A stretch of 64,000 nt of DNA from Puccinellia tenuiflora. Lineage: Eukaryota > Streptophyta > Magnoliopsida > Poales > Poaceae. The notes under the pieces were generated by a model. That model did no database searches and had not been told where the DNA came from. It was given only the letters and a program-made list of their open reading frames with translations. A program made the translations under genes and the position numbers. Below, in pieces: positions 43,701 to 53,730 of this stretch. Positions within the stretch are counted from its first letter, which is position 1. Each line of letters starts with the position of its first letter. Location of the stretch: the NCBI GenBank assembly GCA_012064385.1, contig QRDG01001831.1, positions 1,160,126 to 1,224,125 on the forward strand, written 5' to 3'.

Positions 43701-44281
43701 CAAGCTTAGTGGGGCCACGAGGATCAGTTGGATACATTGCACCAGGTAATAATATCTTAACAGCCTTGCAAAAGAAAAAACAATTTCCTAACAGAAGATA
43801 GTTTTTTTTAGTTTTTCTCCTAGATATCTTTTGATTATTGTGCTCCAATCCTCTTGTGTTAATTAACTGTTTTAATAACTATACTTATGCAGAATATGGC
43901 GTTGGGAGAAAAATCTCCACGGAAGGTGATGTTTACAGCTATGGAGTCATCATCTTAGAAATGCTGACAGGGAGGCGTCCAACCGATGAGATGTTTAAAG
44001 ATGGCCTGAGCCTTTACAAATTTGTGGAAAAATCCTTCCCTGAAAAAATTTGCGAGATTCTAGATCCTAGAATAATTCCCTATCATGGGAACCAAGATGA
44101 AGCAGGAAGTACTTTAGACCAAGAAAATCATCAAATGGCTGGAACAATTAGCTGCATCACTGAGTTTGCTAAACTTGGTCTCTTATGCGCTGCGGAGACA
44201 CCTAAAGACCGTCCAGAAATGCAAGATGTTTACACTATAGCCACCGCAATCAAAGAAGCATTTTCAGCACTGCAGGGCTGA
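40743..44281 (+). pseudogene. LRR receptor-like kinase (subfamily XII, non-RD type), broken
   Basis: In an intact relative this would be a plasma-membrane immune-type receptor kinase like Xa21/FLS2. From ATG 40,743: a signal peptide (MRLPLILRLSSLLTLVAC), an LRR N-cap (SSWKNDSLHFCSWSGVTC), about twenty 24-residue LRRs of the LxxNxLSGxIP type, a weak membrane region (~43,060-43,100) and a kinase domain. The kinase has GSGKYGEVYKG, the VAIKVF lysine, HCDLKPSN (non-RD) and GDFGLAKF. A GT-AG intron (43,746-43,892) splits the APEYG codons, as is typical of this subfamily. Frame breaks occur near 41,350 (one A lost), 42,045, 42,405-42,420, 42,635 and 42,925. The kinase half is nearly intact, while the ectodomain and juxtamembrane part are broken. 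Confidence 0.9.
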
Positions 44282-45150
44282 GACGTAGAACTGTTTCCAT
44301 TGCTCACACAACACACGTTGCTGGTGAGTGGTGTATGACGGCTACTCCTAGTTTTCTTTAAATAAGGCTGTGTTTTTCTTTGATCGGAATTGTGTATGTT
44401 GTGAATAATCTTCCAATTTACTAGTAAATCTATGTTTGTGGTGTTACTAGTGTAGCAAAGTGTGGTTCAACATATCTTAAATAAAAATTCAGCATGGGAA
44501 ATTTTGTATGTTTTGGCGTGGCTGTTTTTTTTTTCTAATCCCAACCATGAACTAATCACACCTTTATAACTGTCAGACTTATAAAAGGCAAAAAATGCAA
44601 GTGCAAGGATATCACATTTTCCCTACACAAATAAAAGAACTAAACTCCGCTACAGAGGAATGGGGGATGCGGTGGAAGGGCTCCCTGATGCCACTGAGTA
44701 CCTTGGTGCGGAGTCGTGCCGCGGCCTGGTTGGCAATGAGGCGGTTGCAGGCATGAAGGAGGATGTGCCTGCAGAGAAACACAATGGTGTCCTGCAGGAG
44801 GTCGGTGTGTATGCAAGTGTACAGTGTACTCCATCATGGAGTTTCACCTCCGCCGTCTCTTCCTCTCGCGAGCTACCGCGGGCTGGGTGAAGGAGTCATC
44901 GGAATGTCAAAGTCCGCCCGGAGTCAGCCGGAATGGGGCTGAAACAGGGTCGTTACTAGCAACACAAGTTACACTATACTGAGTCAGTAATCCTCAAGAA
45001 AGGCATTCAAACGTATTCACACATAAAAAAAAGTGCAACAGCTTCCTACAAATCCACAAGGAGCACGCCAGAATGAGATGTTTGTTTTTCAAATTCACAG
45101 CAGTAATTGGCATCTAAGTTTCTTAAACAGAGAGGAAAAGTAGTACTCAC
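44282..45150. other. unassigned; weak minus-strand exon-like segment at 44,650-44,830
   Basis: On the minus strand 44,830-44,650 reads as LLQDTIVFLCRHILLHACN and beyond, after a CTCCTGCAG acceptor-like site. It could be a downstream exon of the DUF1475-like gene or unrelated. The plus-strand frame over it (44,660-44,890) has no recognised motif. Confidence 0.25.
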
Positions 45151-45278
45151 GGCATGAGCAGCTCAGTGCGGAACGGCGAGCCTTCGGTGATGCAGGTATA
45201 CAGCAGGGTGCCCACCATGAGCCCACTCAGACCGGGGAACACCGCCCTATCCACGACTAGGGTTCCTGAAGCCGCCAT
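45151..45278 (-). pseudogene. first exon of a DUF1475-like membrane protein gene
   Basis: On the minus strand an ATG at 45,278-45,276 opens a frame encoding MAASGTLVVDRAVFPGLSG, then a hydrophobic stretch, then TEGSPFRTELLMP. It stops at a perfect donor CC|GTGAGTAC (45,150). The GSPFRxELL motif near the end of a first membrane segment resembles plant DUF1475 proteins as I remember them. The following exons expected from that family (WMAATLxDFY...) were not found downstream, so the gene is probably truncated. Confidence 0.5.
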
Positions 45279-46056
45279 TGTCGCGCTATGAGCTTACCGC
45301 GAGACGACGGGGACGCGAGTTTGGTGGAATATTTGTGGCGAAGGCAACAGATCGGAGGAATTTGATAATTTACCAGGCGGGAAGTCGGGGATGGCGTGGA
45401 GGTTTGCATTGCGGGGGCGGAGAGTACCGGCGGTGACCGCCGGATTTCCGCTCAGGTCGGCGAAAGGAACGAGTCGCGCGGCGGCGATGGCCTAGGTTCA
45501 GCACAGAATGTGACGGTTTAGCCCGTTAGGCAGCCACGGCGAATCGGCTGGTACCGAGAAAAATGGCATAGGCCCGTCAATCAAGCAGGCCAAGTTCTTC
45601 GTGTATGTTTTAGTGGACCGAGAGCTACTATGCGTTCCGATCCGCGTACGATGGAGCACATCGAACCATCCATACGTAGCTCAGAATTACAGCAGGTCCG
45701 ATTCAAGTGAATTAGCGGACACATCTGTAGAACAAAATTTCCACTGAAAACATATCTGTAGATTAAAATACGCTAAAAATTAAATATGTAGACCATTTCT
45801 GCTAAAAAAAAATATGTAGAACAATTTTGTGCTAAAAAGAATCTGTACAACAATTTTAAAGGGATGGCTAACAAGTATTTTTAAGAGCCACGAGCGGTCA
45901 CTTCAAGAATCATACAACGGATATTTTAAGAAAACTTTGTCCAAGTCAACCGTACAACACAAAAAAAGTAGCCACAGCTTCTACAACGAAATCAAACTTG
46001 CAAATACTTTTTGAAAAAACTTTCAACTATTTATGAAAAATATAGACACGTTTACT
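45279..46056. other. unassigned; possible promoter of the DUF1475-like exon, then AT-rich repeats
   Basis: 45,280-45,560 is GC-rich and would be the 5' UTR or promoter of the minus-strand exon. 45,720-45,870 holds short direct repeats of ATATGTAGAACAATTT-like sequence. No coding signal was seen. Confidence 0.3.
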
Positions 46057-46375
46057 TGTAGAAAATCTGGTAGGAGCTAGGGTTCTACCGTGGGCGTAGG
46101 TTGTAGGGGAAGGAGGGAGTTGGGCGTGCGCAAGAGCGGAGAGGCCGGCGGCTGGGCGCCGTCTCGAGGACGAAGGAGGCGGCGGTGCAGGAGACGGCGG
46201 CTAGGGTTTAGAGGTCCGGCTCCTCTGGGAGCCGGCAATAATATGATAATTATTGCTGCTAAATTCCCATAGTCAACTCTTTTATATAATGAAAATACGA
46301 TAACTGTTGGGCTAAGCCCCTAATTATGCCTGTCTAATGGGCCTACGCCTGGAGTAGGCCAAACCGGTCATAACA
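46057..46375 (-). repeat. 3' LTR of the Reina-like element, 319 bp
   Basis: On the minus strand it starts TGTTATGACCGG and ends CAGATTTTCTACA. A purine-rich GGCGGGGAGAGA abuts its start as the polypurine tract. Short LTRs of this size are usual for the Reina clade. The pol frame continues ~50 nt into it. Confidence 0.75.
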
Positions 46376-49300
46376 TCTCTCCCCGCCTGCGCAAACAGCT
46401 CGTCCTCGAGCTGGAAGTCGGGGTAATGCTGCTGGAACTCCTCACGCTGCTCCCAGGTCGCCTCCTCAGCTGGAAGGCCTTCCCACTGGATCAACAGGTA
46501 CCACTCTCCGCGGCGAAGCTGCGCCCGCAAAGCCTTCACCGGGCTGGGCAGAAGACGCCCATCTGCGGCCGGCGGCAAAGCTGGAGTGGTCGCAGGAGGG
46601 TCGCCACGGTACGGCTTCAGCAGCCCCACGTGAAATACGTCGTGAATGCGGGCCCCCGCCGGCAGCTGAAGGCGGTAGGCCAAAGACCCCACACGCTCCA
46701 AGACGACAAAGGGACCAGCATAGCGCGGCCCCAACTTGCGCTTGGCACGTGGGTCCAGGGACTGCGTGGAGCGGTGAAGTAGGCGAAGCCACACCCAATC
46801 ACCCACCGCGAACTCCAACTCGCGATGGTGTCTGTCATAGTAGTGTTTGGCCAGCTGCTGAGCCTGCAGGAGACGCTGCCGCACCTCGGCAAGCATCTCA
46901 TCGCGGTTGCGGAGAAGCTCGCCAGCCGCCTCAGTCCGCGCCATCGCCGGATCCACTGGTAGGATAGGCGGCGGCGGACGCCCGTAGACCACCTCGAATG
47001 GCGTGGCGCGCAGGGCGGAGTGGTAGGAGGTGTTGTAGCAGTACTCCGCCCATGCAAGCCAATCCACCCACGCGCGCGGTCGATCACCTGTCACACACCG
47101 CAAATACATGGCAATCACCTTGTTAACCACCTCCGACTGGCCATCCGTCTGCGGGTGGAAGGCCGTACTGAAACGAAGCTTCACCCCCGCCATCCGGAAG
47201 AGGTCACGCCAGACATGTCCCGTGAACACCGGATCACGATCACTGACGATCGAGGCCGGGAATCCATGGAGACGGACGATGCCCTCAAAGAAGGCGCGGG
47301 CGACGAACGCGGCGGTGTAGGGGTGGCCGAGCGCGATGAAGTGCGCGTACTTGGAGAAGCGGTCAACCACCGTGAGGATGACAGACTTGCCGCCCACTTT
47401 GGGGAGGCCCTCGATGAAGTCCATGGAGATGTCCGCCCACACCTGCGACGGCACCTCGAGCGGCTGCAGCATCCCAGCCGGACGGAGGGTCTCCGTCTTG
47501 TTGCGTTGACACGTCTCGCACGTGCGCACCCAATCCCGGACCAGTGCACGATCGCCGGGGATGTAGAAGTCGGCGCGGAGGCGATGGAGGGTCTTTTGGA
47601 CCCCCTCGTGACCCGCCGAGTGCGCCACCAAGAGCGCCTGGTGCCATAAGTCGTCGTGATCCGGCACGAAGATCCGTCGGCCATGCAGAAGCAAGCCGTC
47701 CGACAAGCGCCACGGCTCGTCCAAGTCCCCAGCCTCCAGGCGCTGCCGCAGGAGCTGGGCGTCGGGCGCCTCCGCCGTGGCCCGACGGATGTCGTCGAAG
47801 AACGCGAACGATGGCCCCGAGCGGATGCAGAGCATCATGCCCGTGGCCCCCTCCTCAGTGGTCTCCTGGTCGGCGTCGCGGCGGGAAAGGGCATCAGCCA
47901 CCGTGTTCAGCCGACCCGGACGGTACTCGACCGTGAAGTCGAAACCGAACAGCTTGCTGAGCCACTGATGCTGAGGCACTGTCGACAGCCGCTGGTCCAA
48001 CAAGAACTTCAGGCTGTAGTGGTCCGTGCGAATCCGAAACGAGCGCCCCCAGAGATACGGTCGCCAGTGGCGTACCGCCTGGACCAGCCCAATGAGCTCC
48101 TGCTCATAAGCAGCGAGCTTGAGGTGGCGCGCGGCAAAGGGCCTGCTGAAGTAGGTGAGTGGTCCGTCGCCCTGGTGAAGGACGGCGCCGAAACCCGTCC
48201 CCGACGCGTCACAGTCGACGATGAAGGGCCGGTGAAGTCCGGCATCTGCGGCACGGGTCCCGTCGTGAGCGCCCCTTTCAGGGCCGCGAACGCCGCCGTG
48301 GCCTCGTCATCCCAAGCGAAGGCGTCGCGGCGAAGGAGGCGTGTGAGCGGCGCGGCGATGACAGCCACCTTATCCGCATCCATCGCGACCCCCTCGGCGG
48401 AGATAACGTGACCGAGGTAGGCGACCGAAGACGTCCCGAACGAGCACTTCGAGCGCTTAAGATGAAGACGGTGCGCGCGAAGCTTGTTGAAGACGATGGC
48501 GATGTGCTGTAGGTGCTCGGCCCACGTCGCGCTGTAGATGAGGATGTCGTCGAAGAAGACGAGCACGAACCGCCGCAAGTAGGGCCGGAGGACATCGTTC
48601 ATCAGGGCCTGGAAGGTTGCCGGCGCATTGGTGAGGCCGAAGGGCATCACCACAAACTCGAAGTGGCCGTGATGAGTGCGGAACGCCGTCTTGGCGATGT
48701 CGTCCGGGTGCATGCGCACCTGGTGATAGCCCGACCGAAGGTCGAGCTTCGTGAAGAAGCGCGCACACCATGGAGCTCATCAAAAAGCTCATCGACCACC
48801 GGAATGGGGAACTTGTCCTTCAGCGTCAGAGTGTTGAGGGCGCGGTAGTCGATACAGAAACGCCAAGTGCCGTCCGACTTGCGGACCAGGAGCACCGGCG
48901 CCGAGAAGGACGACGTGGAGATGTGGATGATGCCCGCGGCCAGCATGATCTCGACCTGGCGTTCCAGCTCGTCCTTCTGCAGCTGGGGGTAACGGTAGGG
49001 GCGGACAGCCACCGGCGGCGTGTCAGGCTGCAGGTGGATGCGGTGGTCGTACGCCCGGATCGGGGGCAGCCCCTGCGGCTCGGCGAACAAGTCGTTGTGC
49101 TGCTCCAGGAGGCGGGTGAGCAGGGGATGCTCGGCGTTGCTATCCGTCGTGGCCAGCTGGAGGTGGGGCGCCGGAGCGGAGCCGCCAACGCCCTGCCACT
49201 GGACTTGGCGTCCCTGGCGCCAAAACGACATTGTCAAGGTGTCGAAATCCCAAAGTATGGGCCCTAGGGTCCGCAGAAAGTCGACACCGAGGATGAAGTC

Positions 49301-49490
49301 GAAACAGCCCAGGTCGATGCCGGCGCAAGTGATGGTGAAGTGCTCATCACCGATGGTGAGCAGTACGTGCTGCGCCAGTCCATGGCACTGCAGTCGGTCG
49401 CCGTTGGCCACCGTGACCCGGAGGTTGTCGCCACCCGATGGTTGGAGGGCGAGGCGGCGCATAGTGGACGTGGGCAGGAAGTTGTTGAAA
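46324..49490 (-). pseudogene. Reina-like chromovirus pol (Ty3/gypsy), frameshifted and 5'-truncated
   Basis: Reading from 49,490 downward: end of protease (HVLLTIGDEHF, LGVDFLRTLG), RT (FCIDYRALNTLTLKDKFP, MPFGLTNAPATF, catalytic VFFDDILIYS), RNase H (CDASG, then RTDHYSLKFLLDQ), integrase (ETCQRNK zinc end; D in MDFIEGLP, D in SDRDPVF, E in GQSEVVN) and a C-terminal chromodomain-like stretch (QWEGLPAEEATWE). Two lesions are visible: an extra 2 nt near 48,765 between DELHG and FFTKLDLRSGYH, and a 1-nt loss near 48,235 before CDASG. Gag, the protease active site and the 5' LTR are missing; the frame is cut at ~49,490 by another element. Confidence 0.9.
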
Positions 49491-50529
49491 GAACAAACGA
49501 TGTCTCGGATGTCGCCTAGAGGGGGGGGTGAATAGGCGATTAACACTTTTTCTATTTAAGGGCTTGATAATTGCGGAATAAAACTATGTGTTTAAATTAA
49601 CAAGCCAACAACCTAAATTACTAGGTTTACCTATGTGCACCAACAACTTATGCTAAGCAAGGCAAGCAACAAGGTGATAGCAAGATAAATAACTTCAAGC
49701 ACGAAGGCTATCACAATGTAAATTGCATAAGTAAAAGCTCGGGTATAGAAATAACCGAGGCACGCAGAGACGAGGATGTATTCCCGAGTTCCTCCTTGTT
49801 AAGGGAGTACGTCTCGTTGGAGGGGTGTGAGCTCGCCACAAGAGGCCTACTCAAGATGCCACAAAGGCCTCACCCTATTCTCCGATGAACCTCACCCAAG
49901 GGATTGGTTCACCTTCCACTATCGGAATCCTTCGAGGCGGATTCCGGAGCCCTTTACAACTTCTCTTGGGGCACACACCCACAACTCAATTGGGGGCTCC
50001 CAAATTCGTGTCGAAGCTTCACAACTCGAAGACTTCGCGGCACCTCCACACCGTCTAGGGTACACAATGCACCCAAGAGGCACAAAAGCTCTTGGGAATA
50101 CAATGCACCCAAGAGTAACAAGCTTCTCAACGTCGATCTTCACGTATCACCGTAGGGAGAGCAACCCGATGCAACAAATGCAAGAGGCAAGAACACAAAA
50201 AGTGGTCAAGTCCTTCACTCTCAAATTCCAACCAAACAACAAATGCTTTGGGGGGAATAAAGAGGAGGAACAAAGGGGATGAACACAAAGCAACCCCAAA
50301 ATCTAGATCCACTAGTTCCCCTCACTTAGAGGAGATTTTGATTGGTGGAGATGTAGATCTAGATCTCCTCTCTTGAATCCCTAAATTTGGGCAAGAATCA
50401 TTGGAGGGATTGAGAGTAATCAAAGCTTTGGAGGTCAACAATGGAGGAGTGAGAGAAGCTCCAAAACTTGGGAACCATTGGGGAAGAAGACCCCTTAAAT
50501 AGGTCCCCACCAAATCCAACCGTTGGGGG

Positions 50530-50710
50530 CAGTTTTTCCTGCGCGGGCCGGAATTTCCGGCACTTACCCCGGAATTTCCGGACCCCCGGAGTGACCCGAA
50601 CGCCCTGGGAACTCTCTGGACATGGTCCGGATATTTGGGCCGGAAATTTGGGCCGGATATTTCCGGGGGCCCGGAAATTCCGGCCTAAGGACCGGAAACT
50701 TCCGGCCCAG
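50530..50710 (+). repeat. short CCGGAATTTCCGG-type repeats
   Basis: GGAATTTCCGG, CCGGATATTT and CCGGAAATT variants recur about ten times in 180 bp, many of them self-complementary. Confidence 0.7.
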
Positions 50711-50754
50711 TGAAAAACTGCACAAAGAGCAAAACGAAAACGGGCATATCTTTT

Positions 50755-51035
50755 GCATCCGGACTCCGTTTTCGATGATCTTGGGCTCGTTAGAATCGTA
50801 GCAACGAGCTCTACAAGAATATACAGAGAAACATCATAGTCCAACAAGGGAGGATAAAAACAAATGGATAAAGGTAAAACCTCTCTATAAAAGGCGAACC
50901 GATAAACCTCCAAAACCAAAAACCAATAAGTTTTTCATCAAGACTCTGTTTTCTATGATCTTGGGCTCGTTGGACTCGCAACGAAAAGCTCTATAAGATC
51001 ATGCAGAGAAACATCATTGTCCATCATGATATTAT
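50755..51035 (+). repeat. ~180-bp imperfect direct repeat
   Basis: TCCGTTTTCGATGATCTTGG...CAGAGAAACATCATAGTCC (~50,764-50,843) recurs as TCTGTTTTCTATGATCTTGG...CAGAGAAACATCATTGTCC (~50,944-51,023). Confidence 0.7.
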
Positions 51036-51084
51036 AAAAGCAAATGGGGAAAGGTAAAAGCTTCTTTTCGCAAACCGAAAAAGC

Positions 51085-52170
51085 CGAATCTTTTGCAAAT
51101 GAAGTCCGAATGAAATAAAACCAATTTTGTTGGAAAGAGGACGACAAATGCTACCTTTGAAAAGGGCAAACAAGCAAAGGATATTTTGCAAAGAAATGGA
51201 AGAGATAAATCTTCCGCACGGATGAACCGGTAAAATCTCCAATACCGAAACCGCAATAGAAGATGCATATGAAAATCGTTTTCGGTGAACTTAGCTTTGT
51301 CATGACAAGCACGACAAGCACGACAAGCACCAAGACCACACCACGATAAGAGACAAATAAGAATCAATAAAGATGATTACATGGATGCAAAGGTTTGTGC
51401 TCTCTATGACGATACGATCACGATACTCGGTCGAGAGCCCCTCTTGATAGTACGGTTATCTATCCTATAATCCGGTCTCTCACTAAACAACATGAGACCG
51501 GTAAAATAGAAACCCTATCAAGATCATACCTTTGCCTTGCGCATTAATCAACTTTAGGTCGATGAAGACGATCTTCGTCTCCTCAAGATGCACCACCTTC
51601 CTCGATTGCGCTTCGGTGAAGATTCACATGACGCTNTTTTGCAATTGAAGTCCGAAAGAGGTAAAACCAATTTTGTTGGAAAGAGGAACAAAGCAACCCT
51701 TGAAAAAGGCAAACAAGCAATGGAGATTTTGCAAAGAAATGGGAAAGAGAAATCTTCCGCATGGATGAACCGGCAAAATCTCCAATACCGAAACCGCAAT
51801 AGAAGACGCATATGAAAATCGTTTTCGGTGAACTTAGCTTTGTCATGACAAGCACGACAAGCACCAAGACCACACCACGATAAGAGACAAATAAGAATCA
51901 ATAAAGATGATTGCATGGATGCAAAGGTTTGTGCTCTCTACGACGATACGATCACGATACTCGGTCGAGAGCCCCTCTTGATAGTACGGTTATCTATCCT
52001 ATAATCCGGTCTCTCACTAAACAACATGAGACCGGTAAAATAGAAACCCTATGAAGATCATACCCTTGCCTTGCGCATTAATACACTTGAGGTCGATGAA
52101 GACGATCTTCATCTCCTCAAGATGCACCACCTTCCTCGATTGCGCTTCGGTGAAGATTCACATGACGCTC
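51085..52170 (+). repeat. ~540-bp direct duplication with an N at the junction
   Basis: Copy 1 (~51,090-51,635) and copy 2 (~51,637-52,170) both run from TTTTGCAA(A/T)TGAAGTCCGAA to TTCACATGACGCT. They are very similar, with small indels. A single N at 51,636 sits exactly between them. Confidence 0.88.
51636..51636. other. single ambiguous base (N) at a duplication junction
   Basis: The N coincides with the boundary of the two ~540-bp copies, which suggests that contigs were joined there. The duplication itself could be an assembly artefact. Confidence 0.55.
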
Positions 52171-52395
52171 CCCCATACACCAAGATGGGAGACGCACTCT
52201 TCGGCATAACTTCACTTGGCCTTGATCAACCCGCACAAAGCCTTGATCAACACAAACTTTTCTTCCCTTAGCTTTGAATCCAACAAATGGAGATCAAGCA
52301 ACTCAAATGGACACACCTATGAATATAGCTCAATGCAAACATTAGTCCATAGAGATTGTCATTAATTACCAAAACCATGCATGGGAGCAACCATG

Positions 52396-53730
52396 CAATT
52401 TCAGACTTGTTTGATTTTCGTACTGTTTTGACTTTATTTGATTTTTCGTAATGTTTTCCAAAGTGCATTTTACATCCTTATACGTCCTTTATATGTTAGG
52501 GATGAACTGAACTTCACGGAAGAGGAAACCGAACCGATCGAAATAAATAAAGTGAACTTTTGACAAAAATGAACTTCTGTTTTTTCATTACTGTTGTTCG
52601 GTGGACTTCAACGGATTTGATAGGTGAACTTCCAAATTTTGAAGAGCGAACTTCGACGGCATACACGTGACAGTTTGAACTTCCACGACTAAATAAGTGA
52701 ACTACAAAGATTACAAGAAATGAACTTCGATGTGACTGGCCGAACTTACAAGCAGTTGATCACTAGCAATGATCTTGTTGAGACCAAACCAGTAGCAAAT
52801 GCTTTTGACCAACATTGCCGAGCAAGGGAGACCAACTCTGAACTTATGCATTTCACCGGCCGCACAACGAATAGACAACGACCTTGTGCTCCGTGACCTG
52901 GCCGCTCAATCGTTCAGATATATACAGAGCAAGGTAGTGCAGAATTACACAAACTATAATGCCGATAAAAGTTTGACGGATGGGACTGGCTGAACCTGAT
53001 CAACTACTGCTTTTACTCATCGACAACGCACTCATATGTAGTTCAGACAGATAAGTAGGTGAAGTTCAGTTTGACCAATTTGATCCCCACTGAATCTGGC
53101 ATCAGGTTGAGGATGTATGAGCGACGCGCGGAGAAGATCACCAACCTCCTACCGGCAGACAGTGAGGACAAGGCTCCGCCGCGGCACCCAGCAGCACGGT
53201 TCATCGACTGGCATCTCGCTCACGAGCTCAGGCTCGGCTCATCGGGGACTTGGCAATGGGACCACGGCGACACACAGCATCGGCACGAGGAGGCGCACAC
53301 CTGCGTTTGCAGCCTACCACGGGAAACATCCCAGATCGGTGAGTTGTAGACTTGGAGTGGCGGGTGGGGCGTCGCCGCGATCCCGCGCAGCGCAGATGGG
53401 CGGATGGGCGCCGTCTCGATCCGCGCGACGCGGGGTACGGTGGGTGCCGCCGGCCAGGGGCGGGTCGTCTCGGTTGCGGAGACTGGCCGGGGGTGCGGCG
53501 TGCCAGGGCGGGAGGCTGGCCGGAGGCGGGCACGCCGACGAGGGAGGAAGGACCGGAAGGAAGGACCGGGCGGAGCTGGGCGCCGGGGCGGAGATCGGGC
53601 GGCCCGTCGGGCGGAGCTGCGACGGCGCTACGGTGGCTCGTCGGCGCGGATCCCGCAGGGAGGAGCGGGCGGAGCTGGGTGCCAGGGTGGAGATCGTGCG
53701 GCCCGTTGGGCCGGTGCGCCGATGCGGAAC
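52396..53730. other. unassigned; GAACTT-rich then GC-rich sequence
   Basis: 52,500-52,760 contains many GTGAACTT/TGAACTTC motifs, a sign of a decayed repeat. 53,340-53,730 is very GC-rich, and its frames on both strands (for example 53,117-53,863) read Arg/Gly- or Pro/Ser-rich. No domain was seen. It abuts the shared LTR sequence at 53,731. Confidence 0.35.

Larger units (their letters stand above)
49491..52395 (+). mobile_element. unclassified ~2.9-kb repeat element inserted in the Reina-like pol
   Basis: The left part carries GGATGTCGCCTAGAGG(G)nTGAATAGG. The right part carries ACATTAGTCCATAGAGATTG and TAATTACCAAAACCATGCATG. Both are motifs I associate with abundant, poorly classified grass repeats. 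No transposase or RT frame is present. Open frames such as 49,827-50,282 lack protein motifs. The outer ends are approximate: the left end is set by loss of the pol frame. Confidence 0.55.

Noticed and set aside
46426..48411. Plus-strand ORFs opposite the Reina-like pol
   Set aside because: They are antisense shadows of a GC-rich pol gene whose minus-strand frame carries all RT, RNase H and integrase motifs.
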